From contig NZ_CP031010.1 of NCBI RefSeq assembly GCF_003584565.2, forward strand, positions 2,790,001-2,854,000: 64,000 bases of DNA, read 5' to 3'. The notes under the pieces were generated by a model. That model was not told the DNA's origin. It ran no database searches and saw only the letters and a list, made by a program, of their open reading frames with translations. Source of the DNA: Alteromonas sp. RKMC-009 (lineage in GTDB: Bacteria; Pseudomonadota; Gammaproteobacteria; Enterobacterales; Alteromonadaceae). The position numbers were made by a program, and so were the translations under genes. Below, piece by piece: positions 28,682 through 38,406 of this stretch (the first letter of the stretch is position 1; every line of letters starts with the position of its first letter).

Positions 28682-31132
28682 TTACTCAGCAGCAGAAACG
28701 GCATACTCCTGCTGCGCTGAGGTGGTGAAACTAATGACGCCCTGCTCAGGCGAAGTAAAAGCAACGTGTTTTCCGTTAGCTGTTACTATAATCTTGTCGT
28801 CAAAACTGTCACAACGAATGCGGATTTCGCCGTCTGTGAAGGTTTTAATAATCGCTTTATTAAGGCGCCCGTCAGACCATCCCATACTGACTTCACGATT
28901 CCCCCGCGCCTTGAGGCCGGTTACCCTGCCGTGCTCCCACGCATCGGGCAGCGCTGGCAACAAATGCAGTTCACCTCTGTGACTTTGCAGCAGCATTTCC
29001 GCAATACCAGCCGTTGCACCAAAATTACCGTCGATCTGAAAAGGCGGATGAGAACTCCAGAGATTACTTAACGTGCTGTCCCGCAATTGTGCCCGGAGCA
29101 ATTTATGGGCACGGTTTCCGTCTGCCAGGCGGGCCCAAAAGTTGATTTTCCAGGCACGGCTCCACCCTGTGCCGCCATCGCCTCTTGCGTTAAGTGATAC
29201 CGCAGCGGCTTTCGATAAGACCGGTGTATCAACCGGCGAGATATGATTGCCCGGATGCAATGCAAACAGGTGGGAGATATGACGGTGGCGGTTTTTCCTA
29301 TCATCAATATCCTGACGCCATTCCTGCAACTGACCCCAATTACCAATCCGCAGTCCGGGTTCGAGCCTGTCAAGTGCGCTCTTTAACGCAGCGGCAAACT
29401 CCCCGTCGCCAACCTGCTCTGCAAGTGTTAGCGTGTTTGCAAACAGATCCGTGACGATTTGCTGAGACATAGACGCACCGGCCGTAAAATCACCGTGTTC
29501 CGGAGAATAAGAAGGGGAAATCAGTAGCGTGTCTGAATCCGCGCTTTCAACCAGGTTGTCCAGCCAGAACTGACTGGTTAATTTGAGAAGCGGCCAGGCC
29601 CGTTCTTTCAGGAAGCTTTCATCAGCATTGAATGCGACTTCTTCATAGAAGTGTCTTGCTATCCATGCAGCCGCTTCCGGTTGCCAGAATGCGGTGGGCC
29701 AGTCAATTAACCCCGTTGAGCCCCAGGGATTGGTATTCAGGAAGACCACCCAACCTGCTGAACCAAATAAGCTTCCGGCGACTTCCCGTCCGGGTATTGT
29801 GAGGTTCTCTACAAAATCGAAAAGCGGCGGCAGTGTTTCGGGCAGGTTTGTGGTGTGAGCCAGCCAGTAATTCATCTGTAAATTGATATTCAGATGATAG
29901 TCAGCACTCCAGGGAGCCTGAATGTCTTTATTCCATATTCCCTGCAGGTTCGCCGGCAGCGAGCCCGCTCTGGATGAGGCAATTAAAAGATAGCGACCAT
30001 AGTGAAAATAGAGACTTTCCAGCGCGCGGTTCTGCGACTCATTTTTAGAAGGATAAGCTTTGAGCGCAGCGGTCAGTTCACCGGTTTCACCATCACCAAG
30101 GTCCAGCTTGACGCGGTTAAATAAAGGCTGGTAATCATTGAGGTGGCGGGTTAAAAGCTCATCAAAAGAGAAGTTTCGAAGATGAGCGAGTTGCGAGGTG
30201 GCTTTATCTTTTGCATGTCCCAGCCGGTAATCCGGGTGACGTAATGCATAATTGGTAGCCGCGGTAAGCAAAATGGTCACGCTGTCAGCGTTTCTTACGC
30301 TGAATTCTGCGTCTTTCACATCTGTGTTGCCACCCTCATGCAAAATACGCATGCCGGCTGCAAATTCAAGGCCGTTGTCGGTTAATGCTCCGCTGTATAG
30401 TAACGAATCCTGACCGCGCCCCTCTGCCGACCAGGTTCTATTTTCAGGAAAGCGTAACTTGCCGGATACGTTCAGCGCGCCTTTTTCAGATGCCTTCAGC
30501 CTGATGACAATGCTGTTGTCGGGATAAGTAACAAAATAATCTCTTTTGTAGTCAATTTTGTCTGCGGAATAACTCACTGTCGCCACAGCCGTGCTCAAAT
30601 CAAGGCTTCGATGGTAATCGTGAATTTCCCCCGTCATGTCAGGAAACGACAGCACCAGATTAGCGAAGCTCTGATAGCTGCCATAGTCCGGCTGTTGATG
30701 ACCCAGTTTGCCAGCCACATACTCAGGTGACAGCGAGCCTTTTTCCGCAATCTCTTTGACTACGGCTTCTACCTGCTCAGCATAACCGGATGTATCGTCA
30801 GGTAAGCCGGATTGATACGGACCGTTTTTGCCGGGGCCGCCTGTCCAGAGTGTTTTTTCATTAAACTGAATAACATCTTCTGTTACGCCACCGGCTATGG
30901 TTGCGCCGAGTAAACCATTGCCCAAAGGAAGCGACTCAGACTCCCAATCTTCGCCGGGAGAATTAAAAACAAGAACTGCATGTTGGTTAAAAGCGGTTTT
31001 ATCCGGAGGGCTGACCGGCGAATTCTGCCCGTAGCTTAGCGGCGAACCGGACGCAAAAAAGAAAGCGATGGCAACGGCGATAAGCAGACGACCATTGTTT
31101 ACTTTTTCTTTAAAGGCTTTTGCTTTTTTCAT
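28682..31132 (-). CDS. afc95A: GH95 alpha-L-fucosidase (Afc95A-like)
   Basis: The 816-residue protein removes terminal alpha-1,2-L-fucose (or possibly L-galactose) from xyloglucan side chains. GH95 marks: SLPLGNGLLGATIAGGVTEDVIQFNEKTLWTGGP near the N terminus, HLNINLQMNYW (the two catalytic-site Asn), SPSYSPEHG (general acid Glu) and FQIDGNFGATAGIAEMLLQS. The signal peptide is MKKAKAFKEKVNNGRLLIAVAIA and onward. The ATG at 31132 gives the best signal peptide, though no strong ribosome-binding site is seen; a GTG 15 codons earlier is in frame. It is probably the first gene of the operon running to 19724. Confidence 0.9.
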   Translation of the reverse strand: MKKAKAFKEKVNNGRLLIAVAIAFFFASGSPLSYGQNSPVSPPDKTAFNQHAVLVFNSPGEDWESESLPLGNGLLGATIAGGVTEDVIQFNEKTLWTGGPGKNGPYQSGLPDDTSGYAEQVEAVVKEIAEKGSLSPEYVAGKLGHQQPDYGSYQSFANLVLSFPDMTGEIHDYHRSLDLSTAVATVSYSADKIDYKRDYFVTYPDNSIVIRLKASEKGALNVSGKLRFPENRTWSAEGRGQDSLLYSGALTDNGLEFAAGMRILHEGGNTDVKDAEFSVRNADSVTILLTAATNYALRHPDYRLGHAKDKATSQLAHLRNFSFDELLTRHLNDYQPLFNRVKLDLGDGETGELTAALKAYPSKNESQNRALESLYFHYGRYLLIASSRAGSLPANLQGIWNKDIQAPWSADYHLNINLQMNYWLAHTTNLPETLPPLFDFVENLTIPGREVAGSLFGSAGWVVFLNTNPWGSTGLIDWPTAFWQPEAAAWIARHFYEEVAFNADESFLKERAWPLLKLTSQFWLDNLVESADSDTLLISPSYSPEHGDFTAGASMSQQIVTDLFANTLTLAEQVGDGEFAAALKSALDRLEPGLRIGNWGQLQEWRQDIDDRKNRHRHISHLFALHPGNHISPVDTPVLSKAAAVSLNARGDGGTGWSRAWKINFWARLADGNRAHKLLRAQLRDSTLSNLWSSHPPFQIDGNFGATAGIAEMLLQSHRGELHLLPALPDAWEHGRVTGLKARGNREVSMGWSDGRLNKAIIKTFTDGEIRIRCDSFDDKIIVTANGKHVAFTSPEQGVISFTTSAQQEYAVSAAE

Positions 31133-31453
31133 TTTATTTGCCAGTAAACCCAAAACATAAAAGTTATCTTTGAACACGTATCGCCTTCATGTTGTTACCA
31201 CGATCGGGATACGATGTTTGTTTTTTGTTAATGACGATAAAACTAATGAGAATGCGGGTCCGGAGATATCTGAAAACGCAAAAAAGCTAGCAATGTGCAA
31301 AAAATAGAAGAAATTGTGGCAGAAAATATAACTATGTTTAGCATGTAAATATTCTTACATGTCGCACCCTTGCGCTCATTGACGAATGGTTGTGAGTTTG
31401 ATTATATAAACCTATCCCTATTTGCAGACTGGCACGTGGTTACAACGGAAAGT
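31133..31453. promoter_or_regulatory. Divergent control region of the xyloglucan locus
   Basis: A 321-bp AT-rich stretch between the GH95 gene and the membrane-bound regulator. Its clearest element is the inverted repeat CATGTAA-N6-TTACATG at 31342-31361, 93 bp before the regulator start. GGAA lies just before the regulator start codon at 31454. Confidence 0.5.
31342..31361. promoter_or_regulatory. Candidate operator of the xyloglucan regulator
   Basis: Perfect 7-bp inverted repeat CATGTAA / TTACATG with a 6-bp AT-rich spacer between the two divergent units. AraC-type proteins more often use direct repeats, so a different protein may bind. Confidence 0.35.
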
Positions 31454-32635
31454 ATGTTTGGCTACCATAAAAAAGTTATTTATTCGTTAACGGCATACGC
31501 TATTTTCGCCGTAATACTGGTAGCCATTGCATATCATCAGTCTTTCCCCGAAGAGTCTCTGCTTCCCCGCGCTGCTGAGGAAAACAAACTGAAGTGGAAA
31601 AGCCTGACTTACGATGATTCGCAGGAAGGTGGCGCATCCACTATTTCGGTTATCGATGACGGGTTCAGTTACACACTCAGCATGTTACTGAACGAACAGA
31701 AAGACTATCCCTTTGCCATGGGCGAAATGCTGTTTCTGAACAGTCAGGGACAGCCTGGTCTCGTGGACCTGAGTGCGTTTGATACCTTGTCGTTTATGGC
31801 AAAATGTTCACCGGAAAGTACCCTGACCTTCTCTTTATTCACTCTCGATAAAAATGCCAGCAAAATTGATGATGCAAGGTCTGATCGTATTTCCACCCGG
31901 TATTTTCACTGTAAAAGTGAGTGGCAGCGTTACGACATTGATATCACCCGGCTGGAAACACCGGAATGGTGGTACAAGTGGTATAATCAGGCGCTCAGTG
32001 AGCAGGAATACAGCCTGGCAAGAGTAAAGAAAATTTCATTTGGCAGTTCCATTCAGAGTCCGCTGAATGTGCAGTCCACCATCAGTATCCGCGAAATTGT
32101 GTTTAACGGTAAAGACTGGTCTTACTTATATACTTGCGCTGCTATTTTACTTGCCTCAGGTGCAATGCTGGTCGCATGGCTGTTTAAAGCCCACAGCAAA
32201 TATCTGATGAAAGAAGTGAAAAATAAACTTCAGAAGGACCGGCCGTTAATTGACTGCGAACACCTTTCACTGGAAAGCCACAGAGACAAAGATAAAACGG
32301 CCATTTTGAAATTCCTTGCCAAAGAGTACGCAAATCCGGGGCTAAATCTGGAGTTTATTGTCCGGGCGTTAGGCATTAACCGGAATAAAATTAACGACAT
32401 TCTGAAAAGTGAGTGCGGGTACACGTTTTCAACCTATTTAAACAAGTTGCGGCTGAACGAAGCGGCACGCCTGCTGACGGAAAATAAGGATGCCAACGTC
32501 TCTGAAATCGCATACTCGGTAGGTTATAAAAACGTGCCTTATTTCAATAAGCTTTTCAAAAACGAATACGGATGCAGCCCCGGCATGTTCCAACATGGAA
32601 GTGACCATTTCCACGCCAAAACTGCGTCCGGATAA
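31454..32635 (+). CDS. Membrane-anchored AraC-family regulator of the xyloglucan locus
   Basis: The 393-residue protein has a transmembrane helix at about 9-27, a periplasmic domain of roughly 195 residues (MAKCSPESTLTFSLFTLD, SEWQRYDIDITRLETPEWW), a second helix at about 226-248, and a C-terminal AraC double helix-turn-helix (about 281-380: LNLEFIVRALGINRNKINDIL, VSEIAYSVGYKNVPYFNKLFKNEYGCSP). This is a one-component sensor in which a periplasmic ligand would act on DNA directly through the membrane. It diverges from the GH95-TonB-GH35-GH31-esterase operon and is the obvious regulator. The start at 31454 (GGAA upstream) puts the first helix at the N terminus; a TTG 28 codons upstream is less likely. 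Confidence 0.85.
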   Translation: MFGYHKKVIYSLTAYAIFAVILVAIAYHQSFPEESLLPRAAEENKLKWKSLTYDDSQEGGASTISVIDDGFSYTLSMLLNEQKDYPFAMGEMLFLNSQGQPGLVDLSAFDTLSFMAKCSPESTLTFSLFTLDKNASKIDDARSDRISTRYFHCKSEWQRYDIDITRLETPEWWYKWYNQALSEQEYSLARVKKISFGSSIQSPLNVQSTISIREIVFNGKDWSYLYTCAAILLASGAMLVAWLFKAHSKYLMKEVKNKLQKDRPLIDCEHLSLESHRDKDKTAILKFLAKEYANPGLNLEFIVRALGINRNKINDILKSECGYTFSTYLNKLRLNEAARLLTENKDANVSEIAYSVGYKNVPYFNKLFKNEYGCSPGMFQHGSDHFHAKTASG

Positions 32636-32660
32636 ACGAATTCGCGTAATCGCAAATACG

Positions 32661-33743
32661 TTACCAGTTCATCATTTCTTTCAAATAATCCGTCAGCTTC
32701 GCGGCATTTTCTCTGTGCTGTTCCACACGCGGATGAGCACCGTAACCGGTAAAATCAAAGATCAGGGTATGGACTCTTTGCCCGTCTCCGGATGAATCAG
32801 GTGACGCTTTAATTGCATCAACAGCACTGGCAATGTAATCCGGCCACACACTGGTTTTTGTTGCATCCATACTGCCGATAGCACACACGAACTCAGCATC
32901 AGGATGATGCTTCATCAACGTGCGGATGAATTCTTCATAGGATTTTTTGATCTCCTCAGGCCCGGCGTTTAAACGCTTTTCGTTTTCAATCAGCCAGCGA
33001 TCATTCTGGCCAAGATTCACCACCACCACATCCGGCTGCCAGTCATCAAAATGCCATGAAGAGTTGTTGTTACTTTCCGCTGTAAGCTGGTCATAATATT
33101 CCGGCATCGTAAAATCAAACCAGCTGATCATAAAACCGATACCGCTTTTCGCAATTGAATGGAATTCCGCATCGAGATGCCGGGCCGTGATAGCCGCATA
33201 GGAAAGATAGTGATTTTTCTCAGAAGGCTTATTATCCGGGTCATTATGGGCAGCTTCATTGCCCATGCCGACGGTAATCGAATCGCCATAAAACAGGATG
33301 CGTCTTGACGGCGGCACCGGTTTTGCCAGCAGCTTCCCGTCGTCTGCCAGCGTCACGCCCTGAAAATAGGTTCCGCCTTCTTCGCCTTCAGTACGTTTGA
33401 ACAGTGTCACCTGCGTTGTATCGTTGCGGACCATGTGACTCAGATCATACTGATGCAGACCCCTTTGCGTATGAATGACATAGGGTGAAATGTCCTGACC
33501 ATCAAAAATGACGTTGTAATAATTCCTGCCGGTTTGATCGTCTAACGTCAGTACCAATTTATTGCCGGAGAAAGAAAACGTAACACTGTTACCCGGCCAG
33601 CTTAAAAAGGCACCCTGCTCTGTATAAGCCACTCTGCCAGAGTAAGTAAACCCATCATTTGCAGAAGTGACGAAACGGTCAGCGAAAGCCCGTACAGGGT
33701 TAAACAGTATGAAAAAAAGAAACAGAAGGTGTGAGTAACGCAT
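32661..33743 (-). CDS. CE2-family acetyl esterase, secreted
   Basis: The 360-residue protein has a signal peptide (about 1-21) and the CE2 layout: an N-terminal beta-sandwich domain (about 25-130: YSGRVAYTEQGAFLSWPGNSVTFSF) and a C-terminal SGNH domain with ILFYGDSITVGMGNE (Ser, about 149-163), the NHYLSYAAITARHLDAEFHSIAKSGIG block, VVVNLGQNDRW and GYGAHPRVEQHRENA near the end. CE2 enzymes deacetylate plant polysaccharides. Convergent with the AraC regulator and beside the xyloglucan genes, it probably complements the esterase at 19724. Confidence 0.88.
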   Translation of the reverse strand: MRYSHLLFLFFILFNPVRAFADRFVTSANDGFTYSGRVAYTEQGAFLSWPGNSVTFSFSGNKLVLTLDDQTGRNYYNVIFDGQDISPYVIHTQRGLHQYDLSHMVRNDTTQVTLFKRTEGEEGGTYFQGVTLADDGKLLAKPVPPSRRILFYGDSITVGMGNEAAHNDPDNKPSEKNHYLSYAAITARHLDAEFHSIAKSGIGFMISWFDFTMPEYYDQLTAESNNNSSWHFDDWQPDVVVVNLGQNDRWLIENEKRLNAGPEEIKKSYEEFIRTLMKHHPDAEFVCAIGSMDATKTSVWPDYIASAVDAIKASPDSSGDGQRVHTLIFDFTGYGAHPRVEQHRENAAKLTDYLKEMMNW

Positions 33744-33846
33744 TGTTGTAAGTCATTCCCTTAGCGTCTGAGTAATCCGAAATACTATCGTTACCCGCAT
33801 CGACTTACCATACACAACCACTCACATCCCGTTTTAGTTTCTTATT

Positions 33847-34977
33847 TTAACTCTGCTGCCCGTTTACCACGCGAACCACGTCTCCATTTTCAATGCCATC
33901 AGGTGGATTGGTGATCACCCGGTCAGTGGCATCTATCCCGCTGGCTATTTCAATATCGCGGCCCAAATCTCTGCCGGGTTCAATGGCTTTTAGTGAAACA
34001 GTGGTATTGTCGCCGGCACCGGACACTGTCGCCACAGACAAGCCGTTGGCATTAAAAATTAAAGCACTCACGGGGACGGTGAGCATGGCTGCATTAGCTG
34101 ATAATGGCAAATTGACACTGGCATAGCCCCCCGGCAATAAGCTGTTATCCTGATTATCGAGTATTAACTGCACCAGCATGGTCCCGGTATGGCGGTCCAC
34201 CGCTGAATTTGAGCGCACCACTTCCGCCTCATAACGGCTTCCCGGGCTTTCCGGTACTGACACCTCAGCCTGAGTACCTTTTTGGATTTGACGGGCAAAT
34301 TTTTGCGGCACCTGAACATTTAAGCGCAACGGGTGGGTCGACGCCAGCATGAATAAAGGCTCGCTGTCATCCGAACCGGCATTAATAAGATCGCCAATAT
34401 CCTTATTTCTTGCCACCACGACGCCGTCAAAAGGCGCAGGGATCATGGCTAAATCCTTTTGTACCTGTAAACGGTTAACATTGGCTTTGGCTGATGCCAG
34501 CTGCGCCTGTGCAGCGCGGTAACTGTTTTCACGCTGCTCCAGTTCCTGAGCAGTCACGGCATTGGTCGCCACCAGCTTTTTCCATCTGTCCAGCGTTGAC
34601 CGGGCAAGAGCAACATCAGCGCTGAACCTGTCTACATCGGCCTGCGCCTGGATAAGCTGCTGATCCAGCTCTGGTGTATCGAGCTCTGCCAGCACTTCGC
34701 CTTCTGTTACAAGCGCGCCGATATCGTGATGCCACTCTTTCACATAACCGTCCACACGGGCGTAGATAGACGCCTGTTTAAACGCCTGGAGCCGTCCGGC
34801 AAGGGTTAACGACTGTGTTGCCTCGCCGGTTACCGGCTGCGTCACGGAAACAGCCGGGAGCAAACGCGCCTGCGTCCATTCAGCGACCTGTTCACTGTTC
34901 GCCTGACGGCTCATGATCCCCGTTACAACAATAATGGCGGCTAACAGCAGTAGACCAATAAATGCAATTTTTCCCAT
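33847..34977 (-). CDS. RND efflux periplasmic adaptor (membrane fusion protein)
   Basis: The 376-residue adaptor starts with a membrane-anchoring helix (MGKIAFIGLLLLAAIIVV). It has the lipoyl/hairpin layout: AGRLQAFKQASIYARVDGYVKEWHHDIGALVTEGEVLAELDTPELDQQLIQAQADV, an alpha-hairpin (about 105-170), IPAPFDGVVVARNKDIGDLI and the beta-barrel segment LLPGGYASVNLPL. It would link the inner-membrane pump to an outer-membrane channel; no TolC-type gene is in the window. Start at 34977 has AGGA upstream; an ATG 12 codons earlier, 2 bp after the pump stop, is also possible. Confidence 0.92.
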   Translation of the reverse strand: MGKIAFIGLLLLAAIIVVTGIMSRQANSEQVAEWTQARLLPAVSVTQPVTGEATQSLTLAGRLQAFKQASIYARVDGYVKEWHHDIGALVTEGEVLAELDTPELDQQLIQAQADVDRFSADVALARSTLDRWKKLVATNAVTAQELEQRENSYRAAQAQLASAKANVNRLQVQKDLAMIPAPFDGVVVARNKDIGDLINAGSDDSEPLFMLASTHPLRLNVQVPQKFARQIQKGTQAEVSVPESPGSRYEAEVVRSNSAVDRHTGTMLVQLILDNQDNSLLPGGYASVNLPLSANAAMLTVPVSALIFNANGLSVATVSGAGDNTTVSLKAIEPGRDLGRDIEIASGIDATDRVITNPPDGIENGDVVRVVNGQQS

Positions 34978-35015
34978 AACCGTTCCTGATGTATGTCTGT
35001 TCGTGCCGGTCATGC

Positions 35016-38000
35016 TTAGTTCTGCCCGGTGTGTTTGATTGATTCGTCGTTATCGTTGCGGTGTAAGACACTGAAGATAACGGGTACAAAAAATAATGTG
35101 GCAACCGTCGCAAACAGCAGCCCGCCAATAACGGCTCTGCCCAGCGGCGCATTCTGTTCACCGCCCTCCCCCAGGCCCAGCGCCATGGGCAGCATGCCCA
35201 CAATCATAGCAAGGGCTGTCATTAGTACAGGGCGAAGTCTTGCAAACCCTGCTTCCAGAGCTGCCTGCGTAGCATCTTTCACTTCTGCCAGACGCTCTCT
35301 GGCAAAACTGACGACCAGCACACTGTTCGCAGTAGCCACTCCCATACACATAATCGCGCCGGTCAGTGCCGGTACACTGAAGGTAGTGCCCGTGGTAAAT
35401 AGCATCCATACAATGCCGGCGATAGCAGCAGGCAATGCCATGATGATAATGAAAGGGTCCCGCCAGGACTGAAAATTAATCACAATAATGAAGTAGACCA
35501 GTCCGATGGCACCGATTAATCCGGTAAGCAAGCCCTGATAGGCACTTTGCATGGTACTTACCTGCCCTTTCATCTCAACCGTTGCACCACGGGGCTTCTC
35601 AGCGTCATACCGGTTGATGATTTGCTGAATATCTTCAGCTACAGCACCCAAATCCCGGCCCTGTGTGGTAGCAAAAATTTGCACCATGGGCTCGATATTG
35701 TACTCCGTAAACACGCCGTTCAACTGCGTGCGGCTGAACGTCGCCATGCCTCCAAGAACTGACGGCTCACTGGCATTACCGTTAACCGGAATATTGTTCA
35801 GCTCAGCCAGTGAATCAACTTTATATTGAGGTGTTTGCATAACAATGGGGTAAGACACGCCGTTGGCAGGGTTCAACCAGAATGTGGGAGAGACCTGTGC
35901 AGAGCCGGCCAGGTTCACCACCAGACTATTACTGATATCCCGCTGGGTAATGCCGGACAGCGCTGCCTGTTCACGGTTAATATCTATCTTGATTGCCGGT
36001 GCCTGCCGCGACTGATGAATACGGGCATCAACAACACCGGGCACAGCGCGGATATCTTTCAACATATCGTTTGCAAAGTCGAAGCTGGCATTCAGATCCC
36101 TGCCCCGTATCTGAATATCAATGGGTGACGGTGCACCAAAATTGAGGATCTGGCTGACGATGTCAGCGGGTAAAAATGAAAACGTCATATCAGGAAAGCG
36201 TTCCGGCAACACTTCTCTGAGTGTTTTGATGTACTCCGCGGTGGGCGCATGCTCCTGTGTCAGCGAAATATTGATATCGCCGTCTGAAGAACCAATCATG
36301 CCGGTATTGGCGTAAATGGTATTCATACTGGAAATATAGGTACCCACGTTATCAACCATGGCCGCCAGCTCTTCAGGCGGAATCACTTCTCTGATCACAT
36401 CCTGGATCTCAGCAAACCTTGCAGCGGTTTCTTCTACCCGCATACCCACCGGGCCTCTTGCGTGCAGGGCTATTTGTCCGCTGTCCACATCAGGAAAGAA
36501 ATTACGGCCGATGAAAGGCAACAACGCAAACGACAGCATGACGGCGAGCATGAACAAGGTAATGAACCGTTTTCTGCTTACGAGTGCACGGTGCAGTGCA
36601 GACTGATAGCGGTGCCTGAACCGGTGAAAACCCCGCTCGAAACCTTGTTGAAACCTGGCAAAAAATGAAGACGACAAATTGGCATCATCGTGTGGCTTTA
36701 ACATGTACTTTGCCAGCGTAGGCACCAGCGTGCGCGACAGCAGGAAAGAAAACAGCATGGACAACATCACCGCTTCTGCCATCGGCACAAACAGATACCG
36801 TGGTACCCCTTCCAGGAAGTACATAGGTACAAAAACCACGCAGATACACAACAGTGAAACAAACGCCGGCACAGCTATCTGCCCTGCACCGTCTAAAATG
36901 GCTTTTTCTACCGGCTTGCCCTGTTCCAGGTGGTAATTAATGCTTTCAATGGTCACTGTGGCCTCATCAACCAGGATCCCTACGGCAAGTGCCAGTCCTC
37001 CTAATGTCATGATATTCAGGGTGTGACCCAGTAAGGACATCACCAGAATCGCACCGAGAATCGACAGCGGAATGGACAACGTCACAATCAGTGTAGAGCG
37101 CCAGCTACCGAGGAAAAGCAAAATCATCAAACTGGTCAACAGCGCCGCAATCACGCCTTCCACCACTACGCCATGCACAGCATTAAGCACGAACATTGAC
37201 TGATCGCCAATTTGCTTAACTTCTAACGCTTCAGGCAACGCATCTTTGACTTCTTCGATACGCTGCTTAATGCCATTGATCACATCCAGCGTTGAGGTAT
37301 TACCGGATTTAAATATGCTCATTAATACCGAGCGTCCGCCGTCCACATGCACGATATTCGTTTGTACCGCACTGCCGTCATAAACATGGGCAACGTCGCG
37401 GATGTAAACAATGGTGTCATTAATGGTACGAATGGGTAAATCACCAATCTCTTCGATGGTGGCAGGCGCGTTATTGATTTGAATGGCGTATTCATATTCG
37501 CCAATTTTTTGCGTGCCGGCAGGAATGATCACGTTCTGATCGGCCAGAGCATTGGCCACATCCTGACCTGAAAGCCCTCTTGCGCGAAGTGCGTCCGGGT
37601 CTAGATCTATCTGAATTTGCCGCGACTTCCCGCCAAAGGGCCAGGGAATTGATGCGCCCTGAACGGTAACCAGCCGTGAGCGGAGCTGATTCATGCCCAG
37701 ATCGGCCAGTTGCTGTTCTGTGAGTCCTTTACCCGATAACGCAAGCTGAAGCACCGGTACAGTAGAGGCATTGTAGTTCATGATCAGGGGCGGCGCGGTG
37801 CCCTGTGGCATCTGGCGCAGCAACGTTTGCGCCACGCCTGTCACCTGAGCGTTGGCCATGTTGATATCCACAGTATCGTGGAAGAATATCTTAACAATGC
37901 CGAATCCCGTGTACGACGTGGCTTCAATATGCTCCACATCATTCACAATACTGTTCAGCGCCCGCTCGAAAGGCGTAGTAATACGGCCGGCCATTTCATC

Positions 38001-38174
38001 AGGCGGCAAGCCCCGCCACTGCCAGGCAACCGCAATCACCGGAATATCCACATTCGGAAAAATATCCGTCGGCGTCCGCATGGCCGACAACGGCCCCAAA
38101 ATAAGAATAAGTAACGCCAGCACCACGAAGGTGTAGGGTTTACTTAAGGCAATTCTAACCAGTGCAAGCATCAT
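35016..38174 (-). CDS. RND efflux pump inner-membrane transporter
   Basis: The 1052-residue protein is a full-length AcrB/MexF-like transporter of the HAE1 type. It has an N-terminal helix (FVVLALLILILGPLSAMRTPTDIFP), twelve membrane helices in two groups, two large periplasmic loops, and the GLALAVGILVDEATVTIESI proton-relay helix with acidic residues near position 405. IAVAWQWRGLPPDEMAGRITTPFERAL is typical of the subgroup paired with short adaptors. It is the first gene of the pair; the adaptor follows 2 bp later. The exported compound cannot be deduced. Confidence 0.94.
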   Translation of the reverse strand: MMLALVRIALSKPYTFVVLALLILILGPLSAMRTPTDIFPNVDIPVIAVAWQWRGLPPDEMAGRITTPFERALNSIVNDVEHIEATSYTGFGIVKIFFHDTVDINMANAQVTGVAQTLLRQMPQGTAPPLIMNYNASTVPVLQLALSGKGLTEQQLADLGMNQLRSRLVTVQGASIPWPFGGKSRQIQIDLDPDALRARGLSGQDVANALADQNVIIPAGTQKIGEYEYAIQINNAPATIEEIGDLPIRTINDTIVYIRDVAHVYDGSAVQTNIVHVDGGRSVLMSIFKSGNTSTLDVINGIKQRIEEVKDALPEALEVKQIGDQSMFVLNAVHGVVVEGVIAALLTSLMILLFLGSWRSTLIVTLSIPLSILGAILVMSLLGHTLNIMTLGGLALAVGILVDEATVTIESINYHLEQGKPVEKAILDGAGQIAVPAFVSLLCICVVFVPMYFLEGVPRYLFVPMAEAVMLSMLFSFLLSRTLVPTLAKYMLKPHDDANLSSSFFARFQQGFERGFHRFRHRYQSALHRALVSRKRFITLFMLAVMLSFALLPFIGRNFFPDVDSGQIALHARGPVGMRVEETAARFAEIQDVIREVIPPEELAAMVDNVGTYISSMNTIYANTGMIGSSDGDINISLTQEHAPTAEYIKTLREVLPERFPDMTFSFLPADIVSQILNFGAPSPIDIQIRGRDLNASFDFANDMLKDIRAVPGVVDARIHQSRQAPAIKIDINREQAALSGITQRDISNSLVVNLAGSAQVSPTFWLNPANGVSYPIVMQTPQYKVDSLAELNNIPVNGNASEPSVLGGMATFSRTQLNGVFTEYNIEPMVQIFATTQGRDLGAVAEDIQQIINRYDAEKPRGATVEMKGQVSTMQSAYQGLLTGLIGAIGLVYFIIVINFQSWRDPFIIIMALPAAIAGIVWMLFTTGTTFSVPALTGAIMCMGVATANSVLVVSFARERLAEVKDATQAALEAGFARLRPVLMTALAMIVGMLPMALGLGEGGEQNAPLGRAVIGGLLFATVATLFFVPVIFSVLHRNDNDESIKHTGQN

Positions 38175-38355
38175 ATCCAGCCACTCAATGTGAATAATGA
38201 CACTTTATCAGTGAGCACAATTCATGATTAGTAGGGTAAATCTGCATGTACTTATGAAGGTAATTAATGAATGGCTAGCTTTACGGAAACTCTACCGGGG
38301 TACGGTTGGTATATTCCCTGATTCATTTAGCATTAACCTGTTGTTCGCGGTCGAG

Positions 38356-38390
38356 CATTCATTTATATTCATATTGAATATAAATGAATG
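38356..38390. promoter_or_regulatory. 35-bp perfect palindrome: likely ParD operator
   Basis: Two 16-bp arms (CATTCATTTATATTCA and its exact reverse complement) flank a 3-bp centre, ending 16 bp before the antitoxin start codon. ParD-type antitoxins autoregulate by binding such AT-rich repeats over their promoter. Confidence 0.75.
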
Positions 38391-38406
38391 CATAACGGGA
38401 ATTCTG

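Noticed and set aside
38224..38406. N-terminal extension of ParD
   Set aside because: It would translate the palindromic operator; the normal ParD start is at 38407.
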